Origin: Pseudomonadales bacterium
Lineage (GTDB): Bacteria > Pseudomonadota > Gammaproteobacteria > Pseudomonadales > Azotimanducaceae
Direction of reading: 5' to 3'
Length of the DNA stretch: 43,972 bases
Assembly: GCA_028281005.1 (NCBI GenBank)
Contig: JANQKS010000062.1
Span: forward strand, 1-43,972
The notes under the pieces are model-generated. The model did not search any database and was not told the DNA's origin. It was given only the letters and a program-made list of their open reading frames with translations. Numbering within the stretch: position 1 is the first letter of the stretch; the number at the start of each line of letters is the position of its first letter. Both the position numbers and the translations under genes were made by a program. Of this stretch, positions 8,533 through 16,571 are shown in pieces.

Positions 8533-9684
8533 ATGACAATGAGCGATCCTCTCAAAGTTCCTGATCCATCCTATTTCAACGAGGAACTGCGTCTTTTCCG
8601 CGATATGGTTGTGAAGTTTCTCGAGAAGGAAATGGTTCCCAAAGCCGATCAATGGGAACAACAGGGCTACGTCGAACGCGATAGTTGGCGAAGAGCCGGT
8701 GAGATGGGCTTACTCGTACCTAGCTGCCCTGAATCCCTAGGAGGTGCGGGTGGCACCTTTGCGCACGAGGCAATAATCATAGAAGAGGCTTCACGATTGG
8801 GTGTGGAAGGCTTGAATCTGGCAACACACAATGTTGTTTTTTCTCGCTACCTGGTAAACCAGGCCTCCGAAGAACAGCAGGCAAAGTGGTTACCCAATCT
8901 GCTTAGTGGGGATTGGAATGGGTCTATCGCAATGACAGAGCCAGGGGCCGGTTCTGATTTGAGAGCAATGCGCACCAAGGCAAGGCGAGAAGGTAACGAA
9001 TACGTAGTTTCTGGACAGAAAACATTTATCACGCAAGGATATTCCGCAGACCTGATACTCCTGGCCTGCAAAACTGCTGAGGATGCTATATCCCTTATCT
9101 TCGTAGAGACAAAAGACCTAGAAGGGTTTAGCCGCGGAGAACCTTTCGACAAAATCGGGATGAAGGCGCACGACACGACCGAGCTATTTTTCGACGAAGT
9201 CAGAGTTCCCCGCACCAACCTGTTGGGGGAAGAGGGTAGTGGCTTCTCACAAATGATGCAGGGGTTGGTTGAGGAACGAATGGTAGTTGCGATACAAGCC
9301 GTTGGCATGATTGAACGAGCGCTCGAACTGACACTAGATCACGTCAAAGACCGAAAGGCCTTCGGAAGAACGATATTCGAATTTCAGAACACCAGGTTCA
9401 AGTTGGCTGAACTTTCAACGGAGGCAACAGTTGGCAAAGTGTTCATGCATCACTGCATCCAGAGCATATTGAATGGCTCTATAACACCGGATACAGCAGC
9501 AATGGCCAAACTTTGGCTGAGCGAACTCCAAGGCAAGGTCGTGGATGAATGCCTACAATTGTTTGGAGGCTATGGATACATCAACGAATATCCAATCGCG
9601 AGAATGTACCGAGATGCCAGAGTATCCCGAATCTACGCTGGTACAAATGAAATTATGAAACAAGTTATTTCAAAAGGTCTCTGA
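8533..9684 (+). CDS. Acyl-CoA dehydrogenase
   Basis: 383 residues, full length for the family. The N-terminal helical domain is followed by the FAD/substrate signature MTEPGAGSDL (about residue 133). The second signature is near the C-terminus, LFGGYGYINEYPIARMYRDAR, with YAGTNEIM carrying the catalytic base Glu (E373) at the short/medium-chain position. It oxidises an acyl-CoA to the trans-2-enoyl-CoA, passing electrons to ETF. It follows the crotonase gene by 17 bp in one operon, giving two consecutive beta-oxidation-type steps. An in-frame ATG two codons later is an equally possible start. Confidence 0.9.
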   Translation: MTMSDPLKVPDPSYFNEELRLFRDMVVKFLEKEMVPKADQWEQQGYVERDSWRRAGEMGLLVPSCPESLGGAGGTFAHEAIIIEEASRLGVEGLNLATHNVVFSRYLVNQASEEQQAKWLPNLLSGDWNGSIAMTEPGAGSDLRAMRTKARREGNEYVVSGQKTFITQGYSADLILLACKTAEDAISLIFVETKDLEGFSRGEPFDKIGMKAHDTTELFFDEVRVPRTNLLGEEGSGFSQMMQGLVEERMVVAIQAVGMIERALELTLDHVKDRKAFGRTIFEFQNTRFKLAELSTEATVGKVFMHHCIQSILNGSITPDTAAMAKLWLSELQGKVVDECLQLFGGYGYINEYPIARMYRDARVSRIYAGTNEIMKQVISKGL

Positions 9685-9963
9685 TAGAAGGCGCGTTTAA
9701 AAAGCGAAAAACACCAGAACTTCGACGTAACGAAAGGTGAAACTGGCGACAAACGAAGCACTCATCGATCTCCACCCGATCGGAGAAGTATGCCAATTAG
9801 AGTTAGGACTTCAGGTGAGCAAGCAGGACCGTCGCCAGTCATAATGGAATCAAACCGTCAAATCTGATTAAATCGACCACACTCAAATTGCCTCATCTAA
9901 GCTCCCATTAACGCCAAAACTAAAACGCCAAGACGCACGCCTGCAGGATCTTCCCAGGGAAAA
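9685..9963. other. Intergenic region before the TetR gene, no gene seen
   Basis: About 280 bp with stops in all frames at short intervals. No TCAACT-type palindrome and no clear promoter were found here. The TetR frame opens at 9901, just after a stop at 9898-9900. Confidence 0.5.
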
Positions 9964-10575
9964 CTGAGCGAAACCAAGAGCTCAATCATCCAGAGGAATC
10001 GAAGAAACAAGAAAGATTTCATCCTGGATACGGCTGCAGACCTCTTTGCCAGGTATGGTTTTCACGGCACGACGATGGACATGCTCTCTGAGGTGTCTGA
10101 ACTAAATAAAGGCACGCTGTACTACTACTATTCATCAAAGCCGGACATACTTTTCGACCTTTGTGTTGCAACGACGGACCGCCACTACCGGGTGGTATCC
10201 GCTGCTTCGAAGATGTCTAATCCTGTGGAGGGTCTGCGATATTTTGTAGAAACAACTGTTTTGTACATCGACGAAAACAGAGACCGTTGCAGGGTTTTTT
10301 ACCAGGAAGAACATTTCTTTGACTCAATATTCGACGCCAAACAGTTAAAAAACGTCCGACAGCAACAACGCAAGTTTATGAAGAACTTCTACGACGTTCT
10401 CTCCGAAGGCGTCTCTCAGGGTGTCTTTCGTCCCATGGACATTCGTACCGCCGGACGGCTGATCTATGGCTCTATTATGACTGCATACCGGTGGAGAGAA
10501 GAGGTTCTCGATACCGCAACGATCATCAGTGAAATTGATCGGCTTGTTCTTTCCGGCCTGCTCGTACGAAACTGA
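9964..10575 (+). CDS. TetR-family regulator with non-standard start, likely regulator of the catabolic cluster
   Basis: The C-terminal 166 codons are open from ATG 10075, but that start would remove half of the DNA-binding domain. The frame is open back to 9901 and encodes a complete TetR N-terminus: basic arm, FILDTAADLFARYGFHGTTM, then LSEVSELNKGTLYYYYSSKPDIL, the classical HTH with the YYYYxSK helix end. No ATG, GTG or TTG exists between 9901 and 10075. The best candidate is CTG at 9964 (203 residues, normal family length); ATT at 9907 is another. It is the only complete TetR gene inside the cluster and the natural candidate for the TCAACT palindromes. Acyl-CoA or the catabolic substrate is a likely ligand, by inference. 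Confidence 0.8.
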   Translation: MSETKSSIIQRNRRNKKDFILDTAADLFARYGFHGTTMDMLSEVSELNKGTLYYYYSSKPDILFDLCVATTDRHYRVVSAASKMSNPVEGLRYFVETTVLYIDENRDRCRVFYQEEHFFDSIFDAKQLKNVRQQQRKFMKNFYDVLSEGVSQGVFRPMDIRTAGRLIYGSIMTAYRWREEVLDTATIISEIDRLVLSGLLVRN

Positions 10576-10581
10576 ACGGCG

Positions 10582-10603
10582 CGCCACCCCGTGAAGGGTG
10601 GCG
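10582..10603. terminator. Hairpin between convergent TetR and TonB-receptor genes
   Basis: Eight-bp perfect stem CGCCACCC/GGGTGGCG with a six-base loop, located between the stop of the TetR gene (10575) and the stop of the minus-strand receptor gene (10613). The position suits a bidirectional terminator, but no T-run follows on either strand. Confidence 0.5.
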
Positions 10604-10612
10604 ACTGATGGA

Positions 10613-12868
10613 TTAGTTCAGGAACTCCCCCGGTTTCACTGTGAATCGCAGCATCACCGATCGAGGCTGATTCGTGGATCCGGTGATCTCCTGCCCAAAC
10701 GTGCTGTTGTTCGAAATGACCGGGTAGATCTCATTACTCAGGTTCCTGCCGATTAGAGCGACTTCCCAACCTCTCTCGTCATCAAACACGGCCAGACTCG
10801 CGTTCCAGAGGTGGTATCCATCATCCCAGTGATTGGGCGGACCAGCGGACAACTGTGTGAAGTAGTCACTGGAATACACAGCATCAAGCGTCGCTCTGAA
10901 CATCAAACCTCCGATACCCAGGCCTCTTTCCAGCTGGATTCCGACATTCGCGGTGAGATCAGGAGCCTGGATGATCTCTTTCCCCGTCAGGTCCTGGAAT
11001 GCCCCGCCAATGCAACCTGTAGCAGGTGTCTGGCCAAGGTAGCATGGCGCCTGGCGAAACTTGGTGTATTCAGCCTCGTTACGATTTAGAGCAGCGCTGA
11101 ATGAAAAACCTTCAACCTGCCCAGGGACCCACAACATCTCCAACTCGATACCCTGGACCTTCGCTTCGCCAGCGTTTGAAGTCGAAATACTGTTGAGCAC
11201 TTCATTGAAGGAACTGACCTGTAGACCGTCGTAATCGTACCTGTAAGCTGTCGCATTCAGACGCAAAGTCCTGTCCTGCCAAAAGGACTTGATACCGATT
11301 TCAACGCCATCAACGAGCTCTTCCTCAAAGTTCTGAGCACCGAACGACCCTACGGCAGTGTTAAACCCGCCAGACTTGAAGCCTTCTTTGTAGGCTGCGA
11401 ACACGGTGAGATCACTATTCGGCCGCCATGCAATCGTCACCTCGGGAGATACGTTATCAAAATCCAGTTCATCTGGCGTAAATGGCAGGGGTCCAACAAA
11501 CGGACCCAGTGAATCCGCAGAAATGCTTTTTTCCTCATCGGTGTATCGCGCACCCGCGGTTATTTCGACAGTATCTGCCAGTTCAGCAATGACCTGAGCG
11601 AATGCGGAGTAAGCCTTTCCATCTACCTCATAATCCCCACAGATAAAGAGGCCAAAGAACACCGGGCAGGGCCTGTCCGTATTGTAGGTATCGTCAACGT
11701 ATGCGCCCAACACGAAGTTGAGTCTTCCATCCAACGAGGAAACGAGACGGAACTCCTGAGATGTCGCTTCATACTTTGGTGTGTTCGACGCTGTCACAGA
11801 ATTCGTCGGCACATGAGGGCCAGCGGTTCGAGAGAACTCTTGAAAGTACTTCTGCTCACTTTTGTATCGACCCGTCAAAGACGTCAAGCTCCAGCTGTCA
11901 GAGAAGTCATACTCGATGTTAAGGGTGGCCAGGGTGATCCGATGCTCAAAGTAGGGGCTGCCATCCCTAAACGACGGGTCAATCCCGGCAAACGCAGATG
12001 CAACATGCGACCCAGACACAAACTTGTCGTTGGGTCTGCAATCATCGAGCGGCTCCTCCGCCGAGAAAGAAGCGCCTGTTGTTACCCGACAGTTGAATCG
12101 TTGCGCGCCTGCCGCCGCATCGGCGTCTATATCCGAGTAGGCGTATTTGAATGTAGCCCGCAGGTCCTCAGTCGGGTTGAAATGCAACGACAGTCTGGCA
12201 AAGAGTTCCTCACTGCCAAAAGCATTATCGTCACCTGTAACGACGTTCTCAAACGGACCCTCTTCGTCCGAATAATGAAGCACCGCCCTGTAGCCGACTT
12301 TGTCGTTCAAAGGACCTGAAACCACTGCTTCGCCGAACGCCTGTTCCGCATTCCATTCATATCCAGTTCGAACCTGAAAGAAAAACTCTTCAGTAGGATC
12401 CGCGGTTTTCAGAGAGATGACACCACCCGGACTGTTCTTTCCAAAGAACAATGCCTGTGGTCCTTTCAACACCTCTGCTCTCTCCAGGTCAATCTGTCCG
12501 AGGCGCAGCACATTGCCATTACTGATGGCCATGCCATCCAGATTAACCGAAACTGCCTGTTCGATAGTTTGGTTGAGAGCAGAACTGCCAATTCCACGAA
12601 TACTGATAAGACCCGTCTGTCCCGCCGAGTTTTCATCTATGAACAATCCAGCAACCGCCGTGGACAGCGACTCCAGGCCATCTATCCCTTTTTGATCGAT
12701 CTCATCCGCAGTCAGTGCGGTTACGGTCACGGGGACCTGTTGCAATCCCTCATCTTGCTTCCGCGCAGTCACAACTATTTCTTCTATCTCAGCGATGGCT
12801 GGTACCGGCATGGCAATTGCCGAGAAGAGACCCATGAATCCAACAATACCCAGAATACTTCTATTCAT
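10613..12868 (-). CDS. TonB-dependent outer-membrane receptor
   Basis: 751 residues. A signal peptide (MNRSILGIVGFMGLFSAIAM, cleavage near PAIAE) is followed at once by the TonB box EEIVVTARK, the plug domain (VPVTVTALTADEID, ISIRGIG, LKGPQALFFGKNSPGGVISL) and a 22-strand-type barrel with repeated DEEKSIS/VSPEVTIAWRP segments. It ends in RSVMLRFTVKPGEFLN. It imports a ligand across the outer membrane with TonB-ExbBD energy. Within a catabolic cluster the ligand is more likely the growth substrate than a siderophore, which is inference. The Shine-Dalgarno sequence GAGGGG is tandemly duplicated (12869-12902). Two TCAACT-type sites lie 123-158 bp upstream. Confidence 0.92.
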   Translation of the reverse strand: MNRSILGIVGFMGLFSAIAMPVPAIAEIEEIVVTARKQDEGLQQVPVTVTALTADEIDQKGIDGLESLSTAVAGLFIDENSAGQTGLISIRGIGSSALNQTIEQAVSVNLDGMAISNGNVLRLGQIDLERAEVLKGPQALFFGKNSPGGVISLKTADPTEEFFFQVRTGYEWNAEQAFGEAVVSGPLNDKVGYRAVLHYSDEEGPFENVVTGDDNAFGSEELFARLSLHFNPTEDLRATFKYAYSDIDADAAAGAQRFNCRVTTGASFSAEEPLDDCRPNDKFVSGSHVASAFAGIDPSFRDGSPYFEHRITLATLNIEYDFSDSWSLTSLTGRYKSEQKYFQEFSRTAGPHVPTNSVTASNTPKYEATSQEFRLVSSLDGRLNFVLGAYVDDTYNTDRPCPVFFGLFICGDYEVDGKAYSAFAQVIAELADTVEITAGARYTDEEKSISADSLGPFVGPLPFTPDELDFDNVSPEVTIAWRPNSDLTVFAAYKEGFKSGGFNTAVGSFGAQNFEEELVDGVEIGIKSFWQDRTLRLNATAYRYDYDGLQVSSFNEVLNSISTSNAGEAKVQGIELEMLWVPGQVEGFSFSAALNRNEAEYTKFRQAPCYLGQTPATGCIGGAFQDLTGKEIIQAPDLTANVGIQLERGLGIGGLMFRATLDAVYSSDYFTQLSAGPPNHWDDGYHLWNASLAVFDDERGWEVALIGRNLSNEIYPVISNNSTFGQEITGSTNQPRSVMLRFTVKPGEFLN

Positions 12869-12902
12869 TTATTCCCCTCACTCTCTTATTCCCCTCACTC
12901 TC
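12869..12902. repeat. 17-bp tandem duplication carrying the ribosome binding site
   Basis: Two exact, adjacent copies of TTATTCCCCTCACTCTC. On the coding (minus) strand each copy reads GAGAGTGAGGGGAATAA, so the receptor mRNA has two GAGGGG Shine-Dalgarno copies, one at proper distance from the ATG at 12868 and one 17 nt further upstream. Confidence 0.85.
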
Positions 12903-12990
12903 TTTTTCTTGTTCTTGAGTTAGATTTCAGACGTAACGAGCTAGACTAAAACTAAGTCCCGGCCAACATTATGCTAGGAGGGATTATTAT

Positions 12991-13026
12991 TCAACTATTT
13001 AGTTATTTTTTTAACTACAAAGTTAA
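12991..13026. promoter_or_regulatory. Two TCAACT-type operators in tandem, sites D and E (TonB receptor)
   Basis: Site D TCAACTATTTAGTTAT (12991-13006) and site E TTAACTACAAAGTTAA (13011-13026) have centres 20 bp apart, that is about two helical turns on the same DNA face. Both deviate slightly from the consensus. They lie upstream of the TonB-dependent receptor gene, and paired sites suggest cooperative binding. Confidence 0.6.
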
Positions 13027-13080
13027 CAGTCAGAGCGGGCTTTTCGGAATGTCCCTCTCCGATGGTCCCTTTAGTTCAAT

Positions 13081-13442
13081 CCATCAACATATTTGCTGGC
13101 GGTGAGCGAATGATGCAGCCCCACGTGCTGCAGGAACTTCTGAATAACGTCTGGGTCTTCAATCGATCAGTTCAACACATTGACGAATGCACGAACGGGT
13201 CCACCGCACTTTTCATACTTCTCGACTTCAATGGCGAATACACAGGCTTCTCGTGATGGCAGGTATCACAGCGTACTCGTAGAAACCCATGTTTCATGCG
13301 GCCACATTTCAAGCAGGCATCGAACTCACGAGCGGCATACCTCGGCAGTTGTTGCCTGACGCGGAAAGCATTAGTTTTAACTCAGGCCAATCGCGCTCTA
13401 CCAGTTGATACAACGCCGTTGTCTTTGGACTATGGCGGGTAG
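13081..13442 (-). pseudogene. Remnant of an IS91-family transposase
   Basis: On the minus strand, pieces of an IS91/IS801-type transposase follow each other in different frames. First comes TRHSPKTTALYQLVERDWPEL (N-terminus). Next is REFDACLKCGRMKHGFLRVR plus CDTCHHEKPVYS, the CxxC zinc-binding region that in IS91 proteins reads like FxxxLRCGxxxxGFxRVRCxxC. Last comes YEKCGGPVRAFVNVL and SIEDPDVIQKFLQHVGL, the C-terminal CxxC...IEDPxVIxKILxHLGL region. The catalytic centre is deleted and there are frameshifts, so it is dead. No IS ends are recognisable. It shows that mobile elements of this class passed through the cluster. Confidence 0.7.
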
Positions 13443-13550
13443 CGAAACTGACCCGTAGGCTGAGAAAATAGAGTCGGCGTGATGTTTACTGCGTGCTCTG
13501 CGCCTGTCTGGCCGTCGCGGCCTGGGATCATTCGATTGACCCTGCGCCGA

Positions 13551-14363
13551 TCAGTCTTGCAACTGTTCCCAATTGAAACGAAGCGGTTCCTTGTTCGCAA
13601 ACCGCTGAACCGCGTCCTTGTGATAATCGCTTTTCAAGAAGATGCCTTGGGCGGCCGCTTCCATTTCTAACAGTGCTGCGGCGTCCAGATTGAATGACTG
13701 GTTTACGATTCGCTTGGTGGCGCCGATGGCGGCCGTCGAACCCTGGCACAACCGATGCGCAAGTTTCAGTGCTTCGTCAAGTAGCTGCTCCGGTGGGTAT
13801 ATTGCGATCGCGATTCCCAGGTCCACGCATTCTTGCGGCGACAAGGCGCGATTGGTGAACATGATCTCCTTGGCGCGTTGAAGCCCGACAATGCGTGGCA
13901 GTGTGTACATGCACCCCAAGTCCGGTACCAGCCCAATCCGTGAGAATACGCAACACAAGCGAGCGCGGTCTGACAACAACACGAAGTCGCAGGCCAGTGC
14001 AAAGGCAAATCCACCTCCGTATGCGGCGCCGTCAATCGCTGCGATGACTGGAATCTCAAGATTAAACAACGGTTGGAACCAGTCGTGTACTTGGTACACG
14101 AGTCGGCGGCCGGCGGCGGCCGGGCCGTGACCGCTCACCATGCCCTTTATGTCGCCGCCGGCCGAAAACGTTCCACCGGCGGCAGTGATGACCACGGCAC
14201 CGAGGTTGGTCTCCTCTTGCAGGCTGCGGGTTAGGTGTGTCAGATCGGCCATGAGCTCCGGCGTGAACGGATTTTGTTGCGCGGGATTGTTCAACGTAAC
14301 AAGGCCGACTTCGTCGCGAACCTCGTAAGTCAAAGCGGTATAGTCATGTTCAAAATGTGTCAT
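13551..14363 (-). CDS. Enoyl-CoA hydratase/isomerase-family protein
   Basis: 270 residues from ATG 14363, which follows GAGG at the right distance; the frame is open to 14414 but lacks a ribosome site there. Crotonase motifs: oxyanion loops TFSAGGDIKGM and AIDGAAYGGGFAFALACDFVL, then FSRIGLVPDLGCMYTLPRIVG. The acidic residue in VPDLG suggests an isomerase or dienoyl-type activity rather than a classical hydratase with two Glu residues. It is divergent from the acyl-CoA ligase at 14715, with one TCAACT palindrome close to each start. Probable role: a beta-oxidation step in the island pathway. It seems GC-richer than the genes at 1-12868. Confidence 0.85.
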   Translation of the reverse strand: MTHFEHDYTALTYEVRDEVGLVTLNNPAQQNPFTPELMADLTHLTRSLQEETNLGAVVITAAGGTFSAGGDIKGMVSGHGPAAAGRRLVYQVHDWFQPLFNLEIPVIAAIDGAAYGGGFAFALACDFVLLSDRARLCCVFSRIGLVPDLGCMYTLPRIVGLQRAKEIMFTNRALSPQECVDLGIAIAIYPPEQLLDEALKLAHRLCQGSTAAIGATKRIVNQSFNLDAAALLEMEAAAQGIFLKSDYHKDAVQRFANKEPLRFNWEQLQD

Positions 14364-14429
14364 CCAGCGATCCTCGTTGCCTGCTAATGACCGAAGCCTA
14401 ACAATGGTTAGCAAGAAAAAGTACCTTTT

Positions 14430-14447
14430 TTCAACTTTAAAGTTGAA
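14430..14447. promoter_or_regulatory. TCAACT-type operator, site F (hydratase gene)
   Basis: Perfect 18-bp palindrome TTCAACTTTAAAGTTGAA, 67 bp upstream of the hydratase ATG at 14363. It is the most symmetrical member of the set and the best guide to the consensus. Confidence 0.7.
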
Positions 14448-14670
14448 TATTGGAACCCCGCCGAGTTACCTTTAGAATCCGAATTTAGCTCGATCGAAAC
14501 CGTCACCGATGCGCACAGCTGCACGGTAAGGTGCATATCGGGCCTGACGTGAGAATCTGGAACTACCGGCCAACCGCACAAATATCTGCCAATCCGTATC
14601 GCCGTGCGCACCAGCATCCAGGACGTTCTGCAAATCCGACATTTGACGCTCGGGGTTCACCAACATATAT
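14448..14670. other. Divergent intergenic region, no gene seen
   Basis: The 351 bp between the divergent hydratase and ligase genes hold TCAACT sites F and G at their ends. The middle contains only short frames without ribosome sites, such as a minus-strand frame at 14472-14666, which I cannot assign to any family. Confidence 0.5.
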
Positions 14671-14686
14671 TCAACTAAATAGTTAT
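14671..14686. promoter_or_regulatory. TCAACT-type operator, site G (acyl-CoA ligase gene)
   Basis: TCAACTAAATAGTTAT, 28 bp upstream of the ligase ATG. This is close enough to overlap the core promoter, which suits repression by steric block. Confidence 0.6.
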
Positions 14687-14714
14687 GGAAATGGTTCTAT
14701 CAACCTAGTATCAG

Positions 14715-16301
14715 ATGCAAAAAACAATTGAACTTACCACCCTCGGTGATCTGCTGGTGCACGCTGCACAGCAAGCCGGGAAAAATGACATGCTGATATT
14801 TCCAGACCGCCGCGTCAGCTACAGTGGCATGCTGGACGCGGCCTACCTCAGGGCTGCCTCCATGCGGGCACTGGGGCTCGGACCCGGCAGCCACGTCGCC
14901 ATCCTGATGGCCAACTGCATCGAATACGTGGAATACCTGCTGGCCACGCAGTTCATCGGCGGCATGGCGATCCCGGTGAACGCCCGTTACAAGGCCCCGG
15001 AACTTGCCTACGTGCTGGACAACGCCGACGTCGATCTGATTGTGACCCACGATGCCATCTCGGAGTACGCCAACTTCGAGCGGCTATTGGCAGCCGCCCT
15101 GGCGGAGAAAAGAAACGAACGAACGAAACACCTGGTTATGGTCGGTGGACCCGCTGAGGGCTACCTGACCGACGATGAGTTTCTTTCACTGGGCGCGGCC
15201 GTCACCCGGGAGGAGACTGATCAGCTCAGGCTCGGCGTCAGCGTGCGGCAACCTGCAATCATGATGTACACCTCCGGTACCACGGCCAACCCCAAGGGTT
15301 GCCCTCTGAATCACGAGGTGCTCGTGAGAAACGGTATGAACATGAACCGCTCTCGTTACTTCCTCAATATGGATGACCGGTTCTGGGTGCCGCTGCCGAT
15401 GTTCCATATGGCTGCGATTCTGCCGATGATGGCCTGTATGGACGCCGGTGCGGCCATGCTGTCAATGATGCACGTGGACGCAGGCGAGTCACTGCGGTTG
15501 ATGGAGGAGGAAAAGGTCACTGTCGCCTTTCCGTCTTTCCCGACCATTACCCTGGATCTGATCAACCACCCGGACTTCGCCACACGGGACCTTTCTCATC
15601 TCAGACGGATCAACAACATTGCACCACCGGACATGCTGGCCCAGTTCCAGGAGGCTTTTCCCCAAGCCGTTCAGACCAGCGCCTATGGGTTGACCGAAGC
15701 CGGCGGTGGGGTTGCCATCAATCACCCTGACGATCCCCTGGGAAAGCGCCTGCATACCTGTGGCCGCCCCATGCCGGGGCTGGAGGCTCGGGTCGTTGAT
15801 CCGGAAAACCTGGAACTCAGGCCGCCTGGGGAAAAGGGCGAACTCCAGCTACGGGGATATGCGGTATTTGACGGCTACTACAAGGCGCCGGACAAGAACG
15901 CTGAATCCTTTGTGGACGGCTGGTTCAGAACCGGCGACCTATGCGTGATAGACGAAGACGGTTACATCGAGTTCCACGGTCGTATCAAGGACATGTTGAA
16001 GGTGGGCGGCGAAAACGTCGCTGCTATTGAAATCGAATCACTGCTCTCTACCCACCCGGCCGTAAAACTGGCACAGGTGATCGGCGTGCCCGACGATCGT
16101 CTGTTTGAGGTCGCTTGCGCCTATATCGAGTGCAACGATGGGAGTAGTGTCACGGAAGATGAATTGATCGAGTTCTGTCGTGGGAAAATCGCCAGCTTCA
16201 AGATTCCGCGACATGTCAGGGTCGTTAGCGAGTGGCCCATGTCATCCACCAAGGTGAAAAAGTTCGTTCTGAAGGACTGGTTTCTCGAAGAAGCCGGTTA
16301 A
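14715..16301 (+). CDS. AMP-forming acyl-CoA ligase
   Basis: 528 residues with all adenylate-forming motifs: MMYTSGTTANPKGCPLNH (P-loop), SAYGLTEAGGG, WFRTGDLCVIDEDGYIEFHGR (hinge), KVGGENVAAIEIES, and the C-terminal lysine in STKVKKFVLKDWF. It should make an acyl-CoA from a carboxylic acid. It is a second ligase in the cluster, not closely similar to the one at 3409, so the two probably act on different acids or on successive intermediates. TCAACT site G is directly upstream. The gene is visibly GC-richer than the genes at 1-12868, suggesting separate recruitment. Confidence 0.9.
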   Translation: MQKTIELTTLGDLLVHAAQQAGKNDMLIFPDRRVSYSGMLDAAYLRAASMRALGLGPGSHVAILMANCIEYVEYLLATQFIGGMAIPVNARYKAPELAYVLDNADVDLIVTHDAISEYANFERLLAAALAEKRNERTKHLVMVGGPAEGYLTDDEFLSLGAAVTREETDQLRLGVSVRQPAIMMYTSGTTANPKGCPLNHEVLVRNGMNMNRSRYFLNMDDRFWVPLPMFHMAAILPMMACMDAGAAMLSMMHVDAGESLRLMEEEKVTVAFPSFPTITLDLINHPDFATRDLSHLRRINNIAPPDMLAQFQEAFPQAVQTSAYGLTEAGGGVAINHPDDPLGKRLHTCGRPMPGLEARVVDPENLELRPPGEKGELQLRGYAVFDGYYKAPDKNAESFVDGWFRTGDLCVIDEDGYIEFHGRIKDMLKVGGENVAAIEIESLLSTHPAVKLAQVIGVPDDRLFEVACAYIECNDGSSVTEDELIEFCRGKIASFKIPRHVRVVSEWPMSSTKVKKFVLKDWFLEEAG

Positions 16302-16571
16302 CTCAGTACTTCTTCGCACGAGCAACTCGCCCACTTCCCACGTCGGCGGCAGCTCGTCGTCTTCGCCACAGACGACGACGTCAAACCTGACTAGTGGCTG
16401 GCCGTAATGCCCGGGCCAGGCCCATAACTCTTCGTCATGGTCCATCATCAGAAAGTTGCCGATCTCGGTCGACCCATACGCTTCGTGGTACATCGCCGTC
16501 GGCGCTGCCTCTCGGAGGGGGTTCGATACCAGGAGTTTCCAGTGGGGGAGGCCCCGGATCGATCCGTTACG
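16302..16571 (-). pseudogene. Fragment of another AMP-forming ligase
   Basis: Minus-strand translation reads IRGLPHWKLLVSNPLREAAP, then TAMYHEAYGSTEIGNFL, then GHYGQPLVRFDVVVCGEDDE and WEVGELLVR. This is the central part of an acyl-CoA ligase, including the YGSTE core motif and the GELLVR strand. The P-loop half and the C-terminal domain are missing. The reading frame then runs into the 3' end of the plus-strand ligase, where homology is no longer convincing. It is a truncated, inactive gene. The frame is open but has no start signal of its own. Confidence 0.7.

Noticed and set aside
16242-16310. Continuation of the minus-strand ligase fragment into STELTGFFEKP, which resembles a ligase strand
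   Set aside because: It overlaps the well-supported C-terminus (KFVLKDWF) of the plus-strand ligase, and the expected RTGD motif does not follow; probably chance.
16515-16530. GGGGTTCGA, similar to the tRNA T-arm, as a left attachment site copy of tRNA-Glu
   Set aside because: Only nine bases match, it is in opposite orientation to the tRNA, and it lies inside coding-like ligase fragment sequence.
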